A stretch of DNA of 64,000 nt from HLUCCA09 sp038745585 (lineage in GTDB: Bacteria > Pseudomonadota > Alphaproteobacteria > Rhodobacterales > Rhodobacteraceae): assembly GCA_038745585.1 (NCBI GenBank), contig JBCDLH010000008.1:62001-126000 (forward strand), given 5' to 3'. This document shows positions 1 to 7,977 of the stretch, piece by piece (position 1 is the first letter of the stretch; every line of letters begins with the position of its first letter). A program made the translations under genes and the position numbers. The notes under the pieces are model-generated. The model was given only the letters and a program-made list of their open reading frames with translations, was not told where the DNA came from and made no database searches.

Positions 1-1
1 C

Positions 2-94
2 GCAGCCGGACCTGGGGCGCGACTGATCGTGCCGCGCGTGGTCTCCCGCGACGGCATGGCGACCTGCGCTCTGGCCGAGAGGGGCGAGACATGA
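2..94 (+). CDS. cobE: C-terminal fragment of cobalamin biosynthesis protein CobE/CbiG-C (5' end outside window)
   Basis: An open frame enters from the left edge and ends at a TGA that overlaps the cobM start by four bases (ATGA). The visible 30 residues read PRVVSRDGMATCALAER near the end, which resembles the C-terminus of the small CobE/CbiG C-terminal domain family that accompanies the aerobic cobalamin pathway. The call rests on this short tail plus the cob gene context, so it is tentative. Translational coupling to cobM is likely from the overlap. Confidence 0.55.
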   Translation, partial: AAGPGARLIVPRVVSRDGMATCALAERGET

Positions 95-885
95 CGGTAC
101 ACTTCATCGGGGTGGGGCCCGGCGCGGCCGATCTGTTGACATTGCGCGGGCGCGACCTGATCGCGCGCTGCCCAGTCTGCCTTTACGCGGGCTCGCTCGT
201 GCCCGAGGCCGTCTTGGCGCATTGCCCGGCCGATGCACGGATCGTCAACACCGCCCCGCTCGACCTTGACGCCATCATGGCAGTGATCAAAGCGGCCCAT
301 ACTGCCGGGCAAGACGTCGCGCGGCTGCATTCTGGAGACCTCTCGGTTTGGTCCGCGATGGGCGAGCAAGTGCGCCGGCTGGGCTCCCTCGGGATCCCCT
401 ATACCGTCACGCCGGGCGTGCCGTCCTTTGCTGCCGCCGCAGCCACGCTTTGCGCCGAGCTGACACTGCCCGGCGTGGCGCAATCCGTCATTCTGACCCG
501 AACGCCGGGACGCGCGTCCGCGATGCCGGACGGCGAGACGCTCGCGGCCTTCGGCGCCACCGGCGCCACGCTCGCCATTCACCTGTCGATCCAAAACCTC
601 GCCACTGTCGTCGCGGATCTTGCGCCGCAATACGGGCGCGACTGCCCTGTGGCCGTCGTCTGGCGGGCCAGCTGGCCGGACGAGCGCATCGTCCGTGCAA
701 CGCTCGGGACGATCGAAGCGGCCATGCCAAAGGGGATCGAGCGGACGGCCGTCATCCTCGTGGGCCGAGCGCTTGGGGCGACAGAGTTTGCTGAGAGCCG
801 GCTCTACGCACCGGACTATGACCGGCGCTACCGCCCGCAGACGGCGGAGAGCCCCTGGGCAGAATGGAGGGACGGGGATGACTGA
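91..885 (+). CDS. cobM: Precorrin-4 C11-methyltransferase
   Basis: SAM-dependent methylation of precorrin-4 at C-11 to precorrin-5 in the aerobic corrin pathway; cytoplasmic. The 264-aa protein has the tetrapyrrole methylase N-terminal motif VHFIGVGPGAADLLTLRG, the CobM-like LYAGSLVP stretch near residue 30 and the conserved HSGDLSVW near residue 80, followed by the TPGVPSF loop. Its length is normal for the family. The start overlaps the cobE stop (ATGA) and its stop overlaps cobB by 8 bp, so it is in a tightly coupled operon. CbiF, the anaerobic-pathway homologue, is the main alternative; the neighbours favour CobM. Confidence 0.95.
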   Translation: MTVHFIGVGPGAADLLTLRGRDLIARCPVCLYAGSLVPEAVLAHCPADARIVNTAPLDLDAIMAVIKAAHTAGQDVARLHSGDLSVWSAMGEQVRRLGSLGIPYTVTPGVPSFAAAAATLCAELTLPGVAQSVILTRTPGRASAMPDGETLAAFGATGATLAIHLSIQNLATVVADLAPQYGRDCPVAVVWRASWPDERIVRATLGTIEAAMPKGIERTAVILVGRALGATEFAESRLYAPDYDRRYRPQTAESPWAEWRDGDD

Positions 886-2200
886 AGCTGGATTTCCCAA
901 AGGCCTCCTGATCTCCGCTCCGGCGTCGGGCACTGGAAAGACGACAGTGATGCTCGGCCTCCTGCGCGCGCTGACCGACGCGGGCGCGCGCGTGCAGCCT
1001 TTCAAGTCGGGACCGGACTATATCGATCCAGCGTTTCACCGCGCGGCCACGGGGCGTCCCTCCTTCAACCTCGACACCTGGGCGATGGGCGCCAGGCTCT
1101 TTGCGGCCATTGCGGCAGAGGCGTCGAACGCAGATCTCTGCGTCGCCGAAGGCTCCATGGGCCTCTTCGACGGCGTGGCAACGCGGGGCCTCAACGGCTT
1201 TGGCTCGAGCGCCGAGACCGCGCGGGCGATGGGTTGGCCCGTCGTGCTCGTGCTCGATGTGGGCGGGCAGGCGCAGTCTGCTGCGGCCACCGCCCTCGGC
1301 TTTGCGCGCTACCAGCCGGATTTGCCGTTGGCGGGCGTCATCCTCAACCGGGTCGCCAGCCAAAGGCACGAACGTTTGACGCGGCTTGGGATGGAGCAGG
1401 CAGGGCTGACCGTATTGGGCGCGCTGCCCCGGCGGGGAGATCTTGCGCTCCCCGAGCGCCATCTCGGGCTCGTCCAAGCGGTCGAGCACCCCGATCTCGA
1501 AACCGCCATAGCAGGCTACGCGGCTTTTCTCAGCGCGCATGTCGACCTGCCGGTCATCCGCGCCGCTGCCAAAGGCGCGCAGCCGGAGCTGGCGGGCCCT
1601 CTGCCGGCTGCGCCCGCAGGCCGGATCGCGATCGCCCAGGACGCCGCGTTTTCCTTTGCCTATCCGCATCTGCTCGAAGGCTGGCGCCGTTCTGGGGCGA
1701 CGTTGCTGCCCTTTTCCCCGCTGGCCGACCAGGCGCCCGACCCGTCGGCCGACATGGTCTGGCTGCCGGGCGGGTATCCGGAGCTCCATGCCGGTCGGCT
1801 GGCCGCCGCAGCACGATTTCGCACGGGACTCCGCCGCCACGCAGAGACCAAACCGGTTCACGGTGAGTGCGGAGGCTACATGGCGCTTGGCCAAGCACTC
1901 GTCGACAAAGACGGCGTGCGTCACGAGATGGCGGGGCTTCTGGGCCTTGTGACGTCCTATGAAAAGCGCAAGTTTCACCTTGGCTATCGGCGCGCTGTCC
2001 TGCACCAGGGCATGCCGGGCCACCCGGCGGGGGCTGCGCTCCGCGGGCATGAGTTCCACTATTCCACAATACTCGATCAACCGGACGCGCCGCTCGCTGC
2101 GGTCAGCGATGCCGATGGCGCGCAGGTCCCAGAGACGGGCTCGCGGCGCGGCAACGTCACCGGCACGTTCTTTCATCTGATCGCGGGGGAGGCCGGATGA
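878..2200 (+). CDS. cobB: Cobyrinic (hydrogenobyrinic) acid a,c-diamide synthase
   Basis: ATP- and glutamine-dependent amidation of the a and c side chains of (hydrogeno)byrinic acid. The 440-aa protein starts with a P-loop-type dethiobiotin-synthetase-like domain (LLISAPASGTGKTTVMLGLL) and ends with a class I glutamine amidotransferase domain carrying the nucleophile in HGECGGYM and a conserved GHEFHYS histidine. I chose the ATG at 878 because the protein then begins nine residues before the P-loop strand and overlaps cobM by 8 bp; the frame is open further upstream but that part is antisense-like low-value sequence. It overlaps cobA by 4 bp. Confidence 0.95.
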   Translation: MTEAGFPKGLLISAPASGTGKTTVMLGLLRALTDAGARVQPFKSGPDYIDPAFHRAATGRPSFNLDTWAMGARLFAAIAAEASNADLCVAEGSMGLFDGVATRGLNGFGSSAETARAMGWPVVLVLDVGGQAQSAAATALGFARYQPDLPLAGVILNRVASQRHERLTRLGMEQAGLTVLGALPRRGDLALPERHLGLVQAVEHPDLETAIAGYAAFLSAHVDLPVIRAAAKGAQPELAGPLPAAPAGRIAIAQDAAFSFAYPHLLEGWRRSGATLLPFSPLADQAPDPSADMVWLPGGYPELHAGRLAAAARFRTGLRRHAETKPVHGECGGYMALGQALVDKDGVRHEMAGLLGLVTSYEKRKFHLGYRRAVLHQGMPGHPAGAALRGHEFHYSTILDQPDAPLAAVSDADGAQVPETGSRRGNVTGTFFHLIAGEAG

Positions 2201-2928
2201 CAGGCTTCGTGAGCTTTGTCGGCGCGGGCCCAGGCGATCCAGAACTGCTGACCCTCAAGGCGGTGGATCGGCTGAAGCGGGCCGATGCTGTCCTATACGA
2301 TGACCTCTCCTCGGGCCCGATCCTAACGCATGCGCGCCCCGGCGCCGACCTTGTGGGCGTCGGCAAACGCGCCGGTCGGCCCTCGCCCCGACAGCATCAT
2401 GTGTCGCGCCTTCTTGTCGATTACGCGCAAGGGGGCGGGCGGATCGTGCGGCTAAAGTCCGGGGATGGCGGCCTCTTCGGGCGCCTGGAGGAGGAGCTGG
2501 TGGCGCTTCGCGCGGCCGGCATCCCGTTCGAGATCGTGCCGGGCGTCGCCTCGCCGCTGGCCGCCGCCGCTGCCGAAGGCATCCCACTGACCCGGCGGTT
2601 GACGGCCCGGCGCGTGCAGTTCGTGACCGGGCATGACGTCTCCGGCCAATTGCCCAAGGACATCGACCTCGCAGCCCTCGCCGACCCGTCCGCCTGCACC
2701 GTGATCTTCATGGGCAAGCGGACCTTCCCCGAGCTGGCCGAAGCGCTCATCGCGCAGGGCCTCCCCCCCGAGACGCCGTCCCTGCTCGCCGAAGCCGTCG
2801 GGACGCCCGAGGCGGCGTATACACGCGGCACTGTCGCGACGCTGGCCGAGCGCTTGGCCGAGGACGTTGGAAGCAAGCCCGCACTGATCTTCTTCGGCCC
2901 GCTGGCGCTTGGATCGACAGATGATTGA
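2197..2928 (+). CDS. cobA: Uroporphyrinogen-III C-methyltransferase (SUMT)
   Basis: Transfers two methyl groups from SAM to uroporphyrinogen III (C-2 and C-7), giving precorrin-2, the entry step to cobalamin and sirohaem. The 243-aa protein shows the family signature VGAGPGDPELLTLKA at the N-terminus, the DAVLYDDL motif near residue 30, RLKSGDGGLFGR near residue 85 and the EIVPGVASPLAAAA loop. There is no CysG N-terminal dehydrogenase domain, so it is the stand-alone SUMT. ATGA overlap with cobB and 8-bp overlap with cobF put it in the cob operon. Confidence 0.95.
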   Translation: MTGFVSFVGAGPGDPELLTLKAVDRLKRADAVLYDDLSSGPILTHARPGADLVGVGKRAGRPSPRQHHVSRLLVDYAQGGGRIVRLKSGDGGLFGRLEEELVALRAAGIPFEIVPGVASPLAAAAAEGIPLTRRLTARRVQFVTGHDVSGQLPKDIDLAALADPSACTVIFMGKRTFPELAEALIAQGLPPETPSLLAEAVGTPEAAYTRGTVATLAERLAEDVGSKPALIFFGPLALGSTDD

Positions 2929-3661
2929 GCTTTGGCTCATCGGCATTGGGACGGGCAATCCCGCCCATGTGACGCTTGAGGCGCAAGCCGCCCTGCGCGC
3001 GGCGGCCCTGGTGCTCGTGCCGTGCAAAGGGCCGGACAAGGCCGATCTTGCAGAGCTGCGGCACAGGATCCTCGCCGAAAGCGGCAGCACCGCGCCGGTG
3101 GCGACGTTCGACATGCCGGTGCGCGACGAAAGCCTGCCCTATGCGGAGCGGGTCACGCGTTGGCATGACAAGATCGCCCGCGTCTGGGCCGAAACGATCG
3201 CAAGTCGGCAGCCGCAGGGCCCCGTCGCGCTCCTCGTCTGGGGCGATCCGGGCCTCTACGATTCGACGCTGCGGGTTGCAGCGCGCTTGTCTCCTCGCCC
3301 TCGTGTCTCGGTCGTGCCCGGCATCACGTCGCTGCAGGTGCTGACGGCCGCGCATGCCATCCCGTTCAACACTGTGAATGGGGCCGTCACCGTCACGACC
3401 GGTCGGCGCCTGCGCGCCCATGGATGGCCCAAGGGCGCAGAGAGCGTCGCCGTGATGCTCGACGGGGAGTGCAGCTTTCAACACCTGCCGGCGGAGAACC
3501 TACACATCTGGTGGGGTGGATTTCTCGGCATGGCTGAAGAAGTGCTGGAGGCCGGACCCCTATCCGAAGCGGGCCCGCGCATCATCGCCACTCGGGCCCA
3601 GGCGCGCTCGCAACACGGCTGGATCATGGACTGCTACCTGCTGCGGCATCAGCCGCGGTGA
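2921..3661 (+). CDS. cobF: Precorrin-6A synthase (deacetylating)
   Basis: Methylates precorrin-5 at C-1 with loss of acetate in the aerobic cobalamin route. The 246-aa protein begins MIELWLIGIGTGNPAHVTL and carries the CobF-typical VPCKGPDKADLAELRH segment near residue 38 and LLVWGDPGLYDSTLR near residue 100. CobF is restricted to the oxygen-dependent pathway, so its presence indicates that route. The start at 2921 gives the usual length; an in-frame ATG four codons upstream lies inside cobA. It is the last gene of the visible cob run; the next gene (imuB) is convergent. Confidence 0.95.
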   Translation: MIELWLIGIGTGNPAHVTLEAQAALRAAALVLVPCKGPDKADLAELRHRILAESGSTAPVATFDMPVRDESLPYAERVTRWHDKIARVWAETIASRQPQGPVALLVWGDPGLYDSTLRVAARLSPRPRVSVVPGITSLQVLTAAHAIPFNTVNGAVTVTTGRRLRAHGWPKGAESVAVMLDGECSFQHLPAENLHIWWGGFLGMAEEVLEAGPLSEAGPRIIATRAQARSQHGWIMDCYLLRHQPR

Positions 3662-3807
3662 AGCACGTTTGCGCCGTTGGCCGACCAAGCATTGCGGTCA
3701 TCACGTCGCCTCATCGCGTCCGGGGGTCGCGCTCAGGTTAGCTCGCCCAGACCCAGGACGAGAGTATGCAGTGCGACCGCAGAAGCCCCTCGGGCGGGAT
3801 CGTTCGG

Positions 3808-3845
3808 CCCTCTTCTTCTTGCAGGCAAATATCGCCGCCGGAGGC
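3808..3845 (-). repeat. Dispersed intergenic repeat, copy A
   Basis: On the minus strand this reads GGCGGCGATATTT, a short spacer, then CAAGAAGAAGAGGG. It matches four other intergenic sites in the window (19160, 28891, 44857, 58232). This copy lies 45-82 bp past the imuB stop codon, in the orientation of imuB, in the spacer between the convergent cobF and imuB genes. Confidence 0.6.
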
Positions 3846-3889
3846 ACGTCGAAAGAGCGCGGTGCGATCCGCCGCTGGGCGCGGGCGCG

Positions 3890-5611
3890 TCACGCGAAGG
3901 TGCCGTGGCAGAACCAACCCGGCGATAGGCCCGCTCCGTGCGCGTAGTAGACCCAGAGCCGCTCGCCTGTTTCGACCTCGACCTGCCAGTAATCGCGGAC
4001 ACCGCTGCGCCATTCGGGCTCGTCAAACCACCATTCGGGCGCAATCCGCTCGGGCCCCGTGGCGCTTCGCACCGTGAGGTCGCGCCGCCGCCAGCGGAGC
4101 TTGTCCGGCGGATGGGCCCGCGGCCGGGTGGCGCGCCTATCCCAGGCGTGGCCCTCGGCCACATGGACGGGTTCCGGTCGGAAGATCACGAGCGGGCGTG
4201 GTACCGCGGCGGGCACCTGCCAATCTTCGGCGGGCGCAGACCATGCAGCGGCGCGCACCTGGGTCGACTTTTCCGGAATATGGCTGTCGCCCGGATGCAG
4301 GCGCAGGATCTCCTCAAGCCCGATCCGCGCGCCCAACCGGCTGATCAGGTCCTCCAGATCGGTGTCGGGCCCCCTGGGCGCTGCCGTCTCGGCCGCCCCA
4401 GGCTTGGCCGAAGCTGCGCTCGTGACAGCCAACTGTCCGCGATGCTGAACAGCGTGCACCGGCTCGGTCACATGGGCTTCAAGCCGCAAGACGTCGATCC
4501 CGTCGCCCGCCTCCAGGTCGCCAAGCTTCATCCGCAAAAGCGGGCGGAGGCGCTCGGGGTCCGCCGTCGGGCGCGCGAGCCCGATCTCGACCGATTTCCA
4601 CGTCCGGTCCGTCCGCTCCACATGCAAGCGCACCCGCCGCGCGCCCTGCCCCTTGTCGCTCAGCCGAGCGCACAGGGCCGGCAAAAGCCGGTCGAGCCCA
4701 GCCGAGACGTCTTCTTCAAGCCCGATCGGCTCGGGCAATGTCAGCCGGACCGCAAAGCGCGGCGGGGCCGCGGCGGGGGAGACCGGCTCGGGCACCATGC
4801 CGAGCGCCTGATCTAACCGCAGAACAAGCTCCTGCCCAAAGCGGCGCGCGAGCCCGGCCCGCGGCTGGTTGGCAAGATCCTCAACCCGGCGCAGGCCAAG
4901 CCGCGCAAGCTGGGCCGAGACCTCCTCCGAGAGCCGCAAGGCCCCGACCGGGAGCGGGGCAAGCGCGGTCCGGGTTTTGCCCGTCGGCGCGATGCGCTGG
5001 GCACGCGCGGGCCGGGCGGCCAGCTCCGGCGGCGTGCCCCCGCGCTCCCAATTGCGGCGCTTGGCGGCGCGCGAGCGGGTCGCGCGGGCCTCTTGGTCGA
5101 TCGCATCGCCGCTGCGCGCGGGCGCCGTCTCGCCGCCGACGCCATAGCGCGCAAGCGCCCAGGCCGCGCCCAGCGTATCGGCGATGCCGAGGCGCACGCT
5201 CAGGCCGAGGTCACCGCAATCCTCTTCGATCTGCGCCAGCAATGCCTCCTCGCCGCCGAAGAGATGCGCACAGCCCGTGAGATCGGCAACCAGGGCCGTC
5301 GGCGGCTCGACGGCGATCCAGGGCGAGAACTTGCCCGCCCAACGTTGCAGCGCGGCCAGAAAGTCCGCCTCGGCAGGCGGGTTCTCGACCCGGCTGATGA
5401 GCGCGGGGCACATCGCGCGGGCATCGCGCACCGGTTGGTCCCGGCGGAGCCCGGCCGCCTGCGCCTCTTTCGAGAGCGAGACCAGCACGGGCACGCCCCG
5501 CCGCTCGCCGACCACGGCAAAGGGCGCGTCGATCACTCCGCGTTCCGCACGCAAGAGGCGCTCGGCGGCGAGGCGTGGAAACCAGACCGATAGGATACGT
5601 CGCGTGGGCAT
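3890..5611 (-). CDS. imuB: ImuB, non-catalytic Y-family polymerase homologue of the SOS mutasome
   Basis: ImuB links the replicative clamp to the error-prone DnaE2 polymerase in damage-induced mutagenesis. The protein (573 aa from this start) opens with RRILSVWFPRLAAERLLR, where catalytic Y-family enzymes have a metal-binding DxD-type motif; that acidic motif is absent here, as is typical for ImuB. The C-terminus (RDYWQVEVETGERLWVYY) fits the DUF6504 tail of ImuB proteins. An ATG at 5632 in the same frame would add seven residues, but a LexA box sits only 10 bp upstream of it; 5611 fits better. Unusually, neither imuA nor dnaE2 adjoins it: the SRP RNA gene is upstream and cobF converges downstream. 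Confidence 0.9.
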   Translation of the reverse strand: MPTRRILSVWFPRLAAERLLRAERGVIDAPFAVVGERRGVPVLVSLSKEAQAAGLRRDQPVRDARAMCPALISRVENPPAEADFLAALQRWAGKFSPWIAVEPPTALVADLTGCAHLFGGEEALLAQIEEDCGDLGLSVRLGIADTLGAAWALARYGVGGETAPARSGDAIDQEARATRSRAAKRRNWERGGTPPELAARPARAQRIAPTGKTRTALAPLPVGALRLSEEVSAQLARLGLRRVEDLANQPRAGLARRFGQELVLRLDQALGMVPEPVSPAAAPPRFAVRLTLPEPIGLEEDVSAGLDRLLPALCARLSDKGQGARRVRLHVERTDRTWKSVEIGLARPTADPERLRPLLRMKLGDLEAGDGIDVLRLEAHVTEPVHAVQHRGQLAVTSAASAKPGAAETAAPRGPDTDLEDLISRLGARIGLEEILRLHPGDSHIPEKSTQVRAAAWSAPAEDWQVPAAVPRPLVIFRPEPVHVAEGHAWDRRATRPRAHPPDKLRWRRRDLTVRSATGPERIAPEWWFDEPEWRSGVRDYWQVEVETGERLWVYYAHGAGLSPGWFCHGTFA

Positions 5612-5642
5612 GGGCGATCCGAGTGGCAGCATTCGGACTAAT

Positions 5643-5657
5643 GTTCGCCAAATGTTC
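5643..5657 (-). promoter_or_regulatory. Putative LexA (SOS) box upstream of imuB
   Basis: The plus strand carries GTTCGCCAAATGTTC, a perfect GTTC-N7-GTTC direct repeat (GAAC-N7-GAAC on the imuB strand). This is the LexA operator form known in Rhodobacter-type alphaproteobacteria. It sits 31 bp before the chosen imuB start, a sensible position for a repressor of an SOS gene. Confidence 0.65.
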
Positions 5658-5724
5658 TAGATCGGCCCGTGCAGTGAGTCGAGTCCTCGTCGCAAACGTG
5701 CTGCGCGAGATAAGACCGTCGGGG

Positions 5725-5830
5725 ACCGGTGAGAGGTTGGACAACGACCCGAACGGGGCTCGTTACGGCTGCTTCCTTCCGGACCTGACCGGGTTGGCGA
5801 GGCGCTCGCCCGCGCCAACCTCTCAGGCTC
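5725..5830 (-). ncRNA. ffs: Signal recognition particle RNA (4.5S, small bacterial type)
   Basis: The minus strand contains GGTCAGGTCCGGAAGGAAGC (5771-5790) followed by AGCC, the near-invariant domain IV apex with its GGAA tetraloop and asymmetric internal loop that binds Ffh. The flanks pair: gagaggttgg at 5731-5740 is the exact complement of 5815-5824, closing a single long hairpin of about 100 nt, the usual size of the short SRP RNA. The outer ends are approximate. It lies between imuB and a small protein gene on the same strand. Confidence 0.93.
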
Positions 5831-5832
5831 GG

Positions 5833-5860
5833 AGGTAAGCCAAGCGCCGCTCAAATGCAA
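5833..5860 (-). promoter_or_regulatory. Possible promoter of the SRP RNA gene
   Basis: On the minus strand TTGCAT (5855-5860) and TTACCT (5833-5838) are separated by 16 nt and end just before the paired 5' end of the SRP RNA, a plausible sigma-70-type arrangement. The match is imperfect, so this is a suggestion only. Confidence 0.3.
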
Positions 5861-5875
5861 CCATGCCGCCATGCG

Positions 5876-6187
5876 CTAGCTGGCGCCCGAGCGGTCGCGC
5901 CGCCAGGCGAGCGATTGGGCGTTGAGCGCCACGAGATCGGCCTCGCCCCTAAGCGCGGCCTCGCCCAAGGCAAGTGCTGCTTCGAGCTGACGCTGGGAGG
6001 CGCAGCGATAGGCGGGGCGCCCGATGATATGGTCGTACCACACACCGCCGCAGGCGTTGTCGAGCAGCACGCGCTGAAAGCAATGGTCTTCGAAGATCGG
6101 CCAGCGCTGCGCGAACGCGGCCTCGGGCAAGCGCTTGCGCGTAAGGGTCATCCAATCCCGTTCGAGGGTCGATCGTCGCTTTGCCAT
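5876..6187 (-). CDS. Small conserved-looking protein of unknown function
   Basis: A 103-aa soluble protein beginning MAKRRSTLERDWMTLTRKRLP, with a tryptophan- and cysteine-containing middle (DHCFQRVLLDNACGGVWYDH) and a helical alanine-rich tail. I do not recognise a characterised domain; similar small proteins in related genomes have been labelled loosely as GCN5-related, which the sequence itself does not show. Codon use is high-GC like its neighbours. It follows the ABC permease gene by 46 bp on the same strand and precedes the SRP RNA gene, so it may be the last cistron of the transporter operon. Confidence 0.65.
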   Translation of the reverse strand: MAKRRSTLERDWMTLTRKRLPEAAFAQRWPIFEDHCFQRVLLDNACGGVWYDHIIGRPAYRCASQRQLEAALALGEAALRGEADLVALNAQSLAWRRDRSGAS

Positions 6188-6233
6188 GGCTGGGAGCTAG
6201 GCGCTGCAGGCGCCGGCGCCAGTCTCGTTCTGA

Positions 6234-7070
6234 TCAGTTCGGGGCGCGCTCGGCCCAGCCGGCAAAACTTTTCTCCAGGGCGACGACGACGTAGTAAAGC
6301 ACGATCCCAAGGAAGGCCAAGGCGATCAACACAGCGAACATGAGCGGGTAGTCCGAGTTGGTCTTGGCGCTGTCAAAGAGCGCGCCGAGGCCGCGGCCGT
6401 GGGGGCTCACGATCTCCATCAGATTGGTGCCGATAAACGCGAGCGTCACGGCGACTTTCAGCGCTCCGAAGAATTCGGGAAGCGTCTTCGGCAGGGCGAT
6501 CTTCCAAAAGATCGTCGCTTGACTTGCCCCGAGGGAGCGCAGGATATCGCGGTATTCGGGCTCGAGCGTTGAAAGGCCGATGCTGACCGAGACCGCGATC
6601 GGAAAGAAAGAGATCATGAACGCGATGAGCACCGTGTTGAAATCGTGCGCACCCACGAAGAGAAGGGCGACGATGGGCACGACCGTTGCTTTCGGGATCG
6701 CGTTAAAGCCGACGAGGAGCGGATAGAGCGCGTCTCGCATCGTGCGCGAAAAGCCCATGGCCATCCCGATCCCGACCCCGACGATAACGGCGACGACGAG
6801 GCCAACGACCGTACGCCAGAGGGTCTGCCAGCCCATGATAAAGAAGAGCTGCCAGTACTCGGCATAGGCCGGCGGCAAGTCGGACGGGGACGCCATGACG
6901 AAATTGGGCCAGTCGTTGATCCAGACGAGTGCTTCCCAAAAGAGCAGGAACACAATGACGGCGGCGATGGGAGCAACCACGGCGCGGCTGGACAAAAACG
7001 CCGCGATGCCGCCCTTGGCGTGCGTGGCCTCTTGCGTCGGGGCCGTCAAACTGTCGGGAACGTAGGCCAT
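6234..7070 (-). CDS. ABC transporter permease, NitT/TauT (SsuC-like) family
   Basis: Inner-membrane permease of a nitrate/taurine/pyrimidine-type importer. The 278-aa protein has about six hydrophobic segments (for example AVVAPIAAVIVFLLFWEALV) and the cytoplasmic EAA loop near residue 180 (YRDILRSLGASQATIFWKIA), which docks the ATPase. It lies 13 bp after the ATPase gene on the same strand, with the binding protein gene upstream. The substrate cannot be read from the sequence; thiamine precursors, nucleobases, sulfonates and nitrate are all transported by this family. Confidence 0.88.
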   Translation of the reverse strand: MAYVPDSLTAPTQEATHAKGGIAAFLSSRAVVAPIAAVIVFLLFWEALVWINDWPNFVMASPSDLPPAYAEYWQLFFIMGWQTLWRTVVGLVVAVIVGVGIGMAMGFSRTMRDALYPLLVGFNAIPKATVVPIVALLFVGAHDFNTVLIAFMISFFPIAVSVSIGLSTLEPEYRDILRSLGASQATIFWKIALPKTLPEFFGALKVAVTLAFIGTNLMEIVSPHGRGLGALFDSAKTNSDYPLMFAVLIALAFLGIVLYYVVVALEKSFAGWAERAPN

Positions 7071-7083
7071 CGGATCGCTCTCT

Positions 7084-7920
7084 TTACGCGGCGCCCTGCG
7101 CCGTGGCGGTGAGCTCTAGATCGTTCGGAGCTTCGGCGGGCGCGCGCCCTTGGGCGATCTCGATTTGATGCCGCAGGATCGCGAGCATCTCGACCGCTTC
7201 CGGCGCATAGAGATGATCGAGGTCGCGCGGGCCCGTATCCGGCACATCTAGGACGTATTGAGCACGGGCCGGACGACCGGACATGACAACCACCTGATCG
7301 GCGAGAAAGATCGACTCGCGCAGATCGTGCGTGATCAGCACGCCGGTGAAGGGTTCGCGCGCCTTCACCGCGTGCATGGTCTGCCAGAGGTCTTCGCGCG
7401 TGAACGCATCGAGCGCGCCGAAGGGCTCGTCGAGGATCAGGACTTCGGGCTGATGGATCAGCGCGCGGCAGAGCGAGGCGCGCTGCCGCATTCCTCCCGA
7501 GAGCTCTGAGGGCCGCTTATCTTCAAAGCCCTCCAGCCCGACGAGCGACAACAGAAAGCGCGCTCGATCTTCTTGCTCTTTCTTGCTGAGCTTGGTCGGC
7601 ACGATTTCGAGCGGCAGAAGCACGTTTTTTAGGATCGAGCGCCACTCGAGCAGAACGGGGTTTTGAAACGCCATGCCCACGGTCGAGCGCGCGCCTTTGA
7701 CCCGTTCGCCATGGAGCCAGACCTCGCCCGCATCGGGGATCATCAGGCCCGCGATCAGGCGCGTAAGCGTCGACTTTCCGCACCCCGATGGCCCGACGAC
7801 GGCGCAAAAGCCGCCCTCCGGGACAGTAATCTCGAGATGATCGAGCACGTGGAGCGGGCCGCTCTGCGTGTCGAACGTGTGACTGACGTCGCGGATCTCG
7901 ATAAGCGGGCGGTCGGACAT
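7084..7920 (-). CDS. ABC transporter ATP-binding protein, NitT/TauT (SsuB-like) family
   Basis: Energises the importer encoded by the flanking genes. The 278-aa protein has Walker A GPSGCGKSTLTRLIAG, the Q-loop MAFQNPVLLEW, signature LSGGMRQRASLCRAL, Walker B VLILDEPFGALDAFTRE and the switch histidine in ITHDL. The ATG at 7920 (MSDRPLIEIRDVSHTF) matches the usual family start; a GTG eight codons upstream (7944) is possible. It is placed between the binding protein and permease genes in one transcription unit. Confidence 0.9.
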   Translation of the reverse strand: MSDRPLIEIRDVSHTFDTQSGPLHVLDHLEITVPEGGFCAVVGPSGCGKSTLTRLIAGLMIPDAGEVWLHGERVKGARSTVGMAFQNPVLLEWRSILKNVLLPLEIVPTKLSKKEQEDRARFLLSLVGLEGFEDKRPSELSGGMRQRASLCRALIHQPEVLILDEPFGALDAFTREDLWQTMHAVKAREPFTGVLITHDLRESIFLADQVVVMSGRPARAQYVLDVPDTGPRDLDHLYAPEAVEMLAILRHQIEIAQGRAPAEAPNDLELTATAQGAA

Positions 7921-7977
7921 GGCGGAGAAATCCGGGAATGGCACGGCGGAAACAGCTCCGCCGCGCCAGCGTTGGAT

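Noticed and set aside
752..2176. 474-codon open frame on the minus strand opposite cobB
   Set aside because: cobB has clear P-loop and amidotransferase motifs; the antisense product has none.
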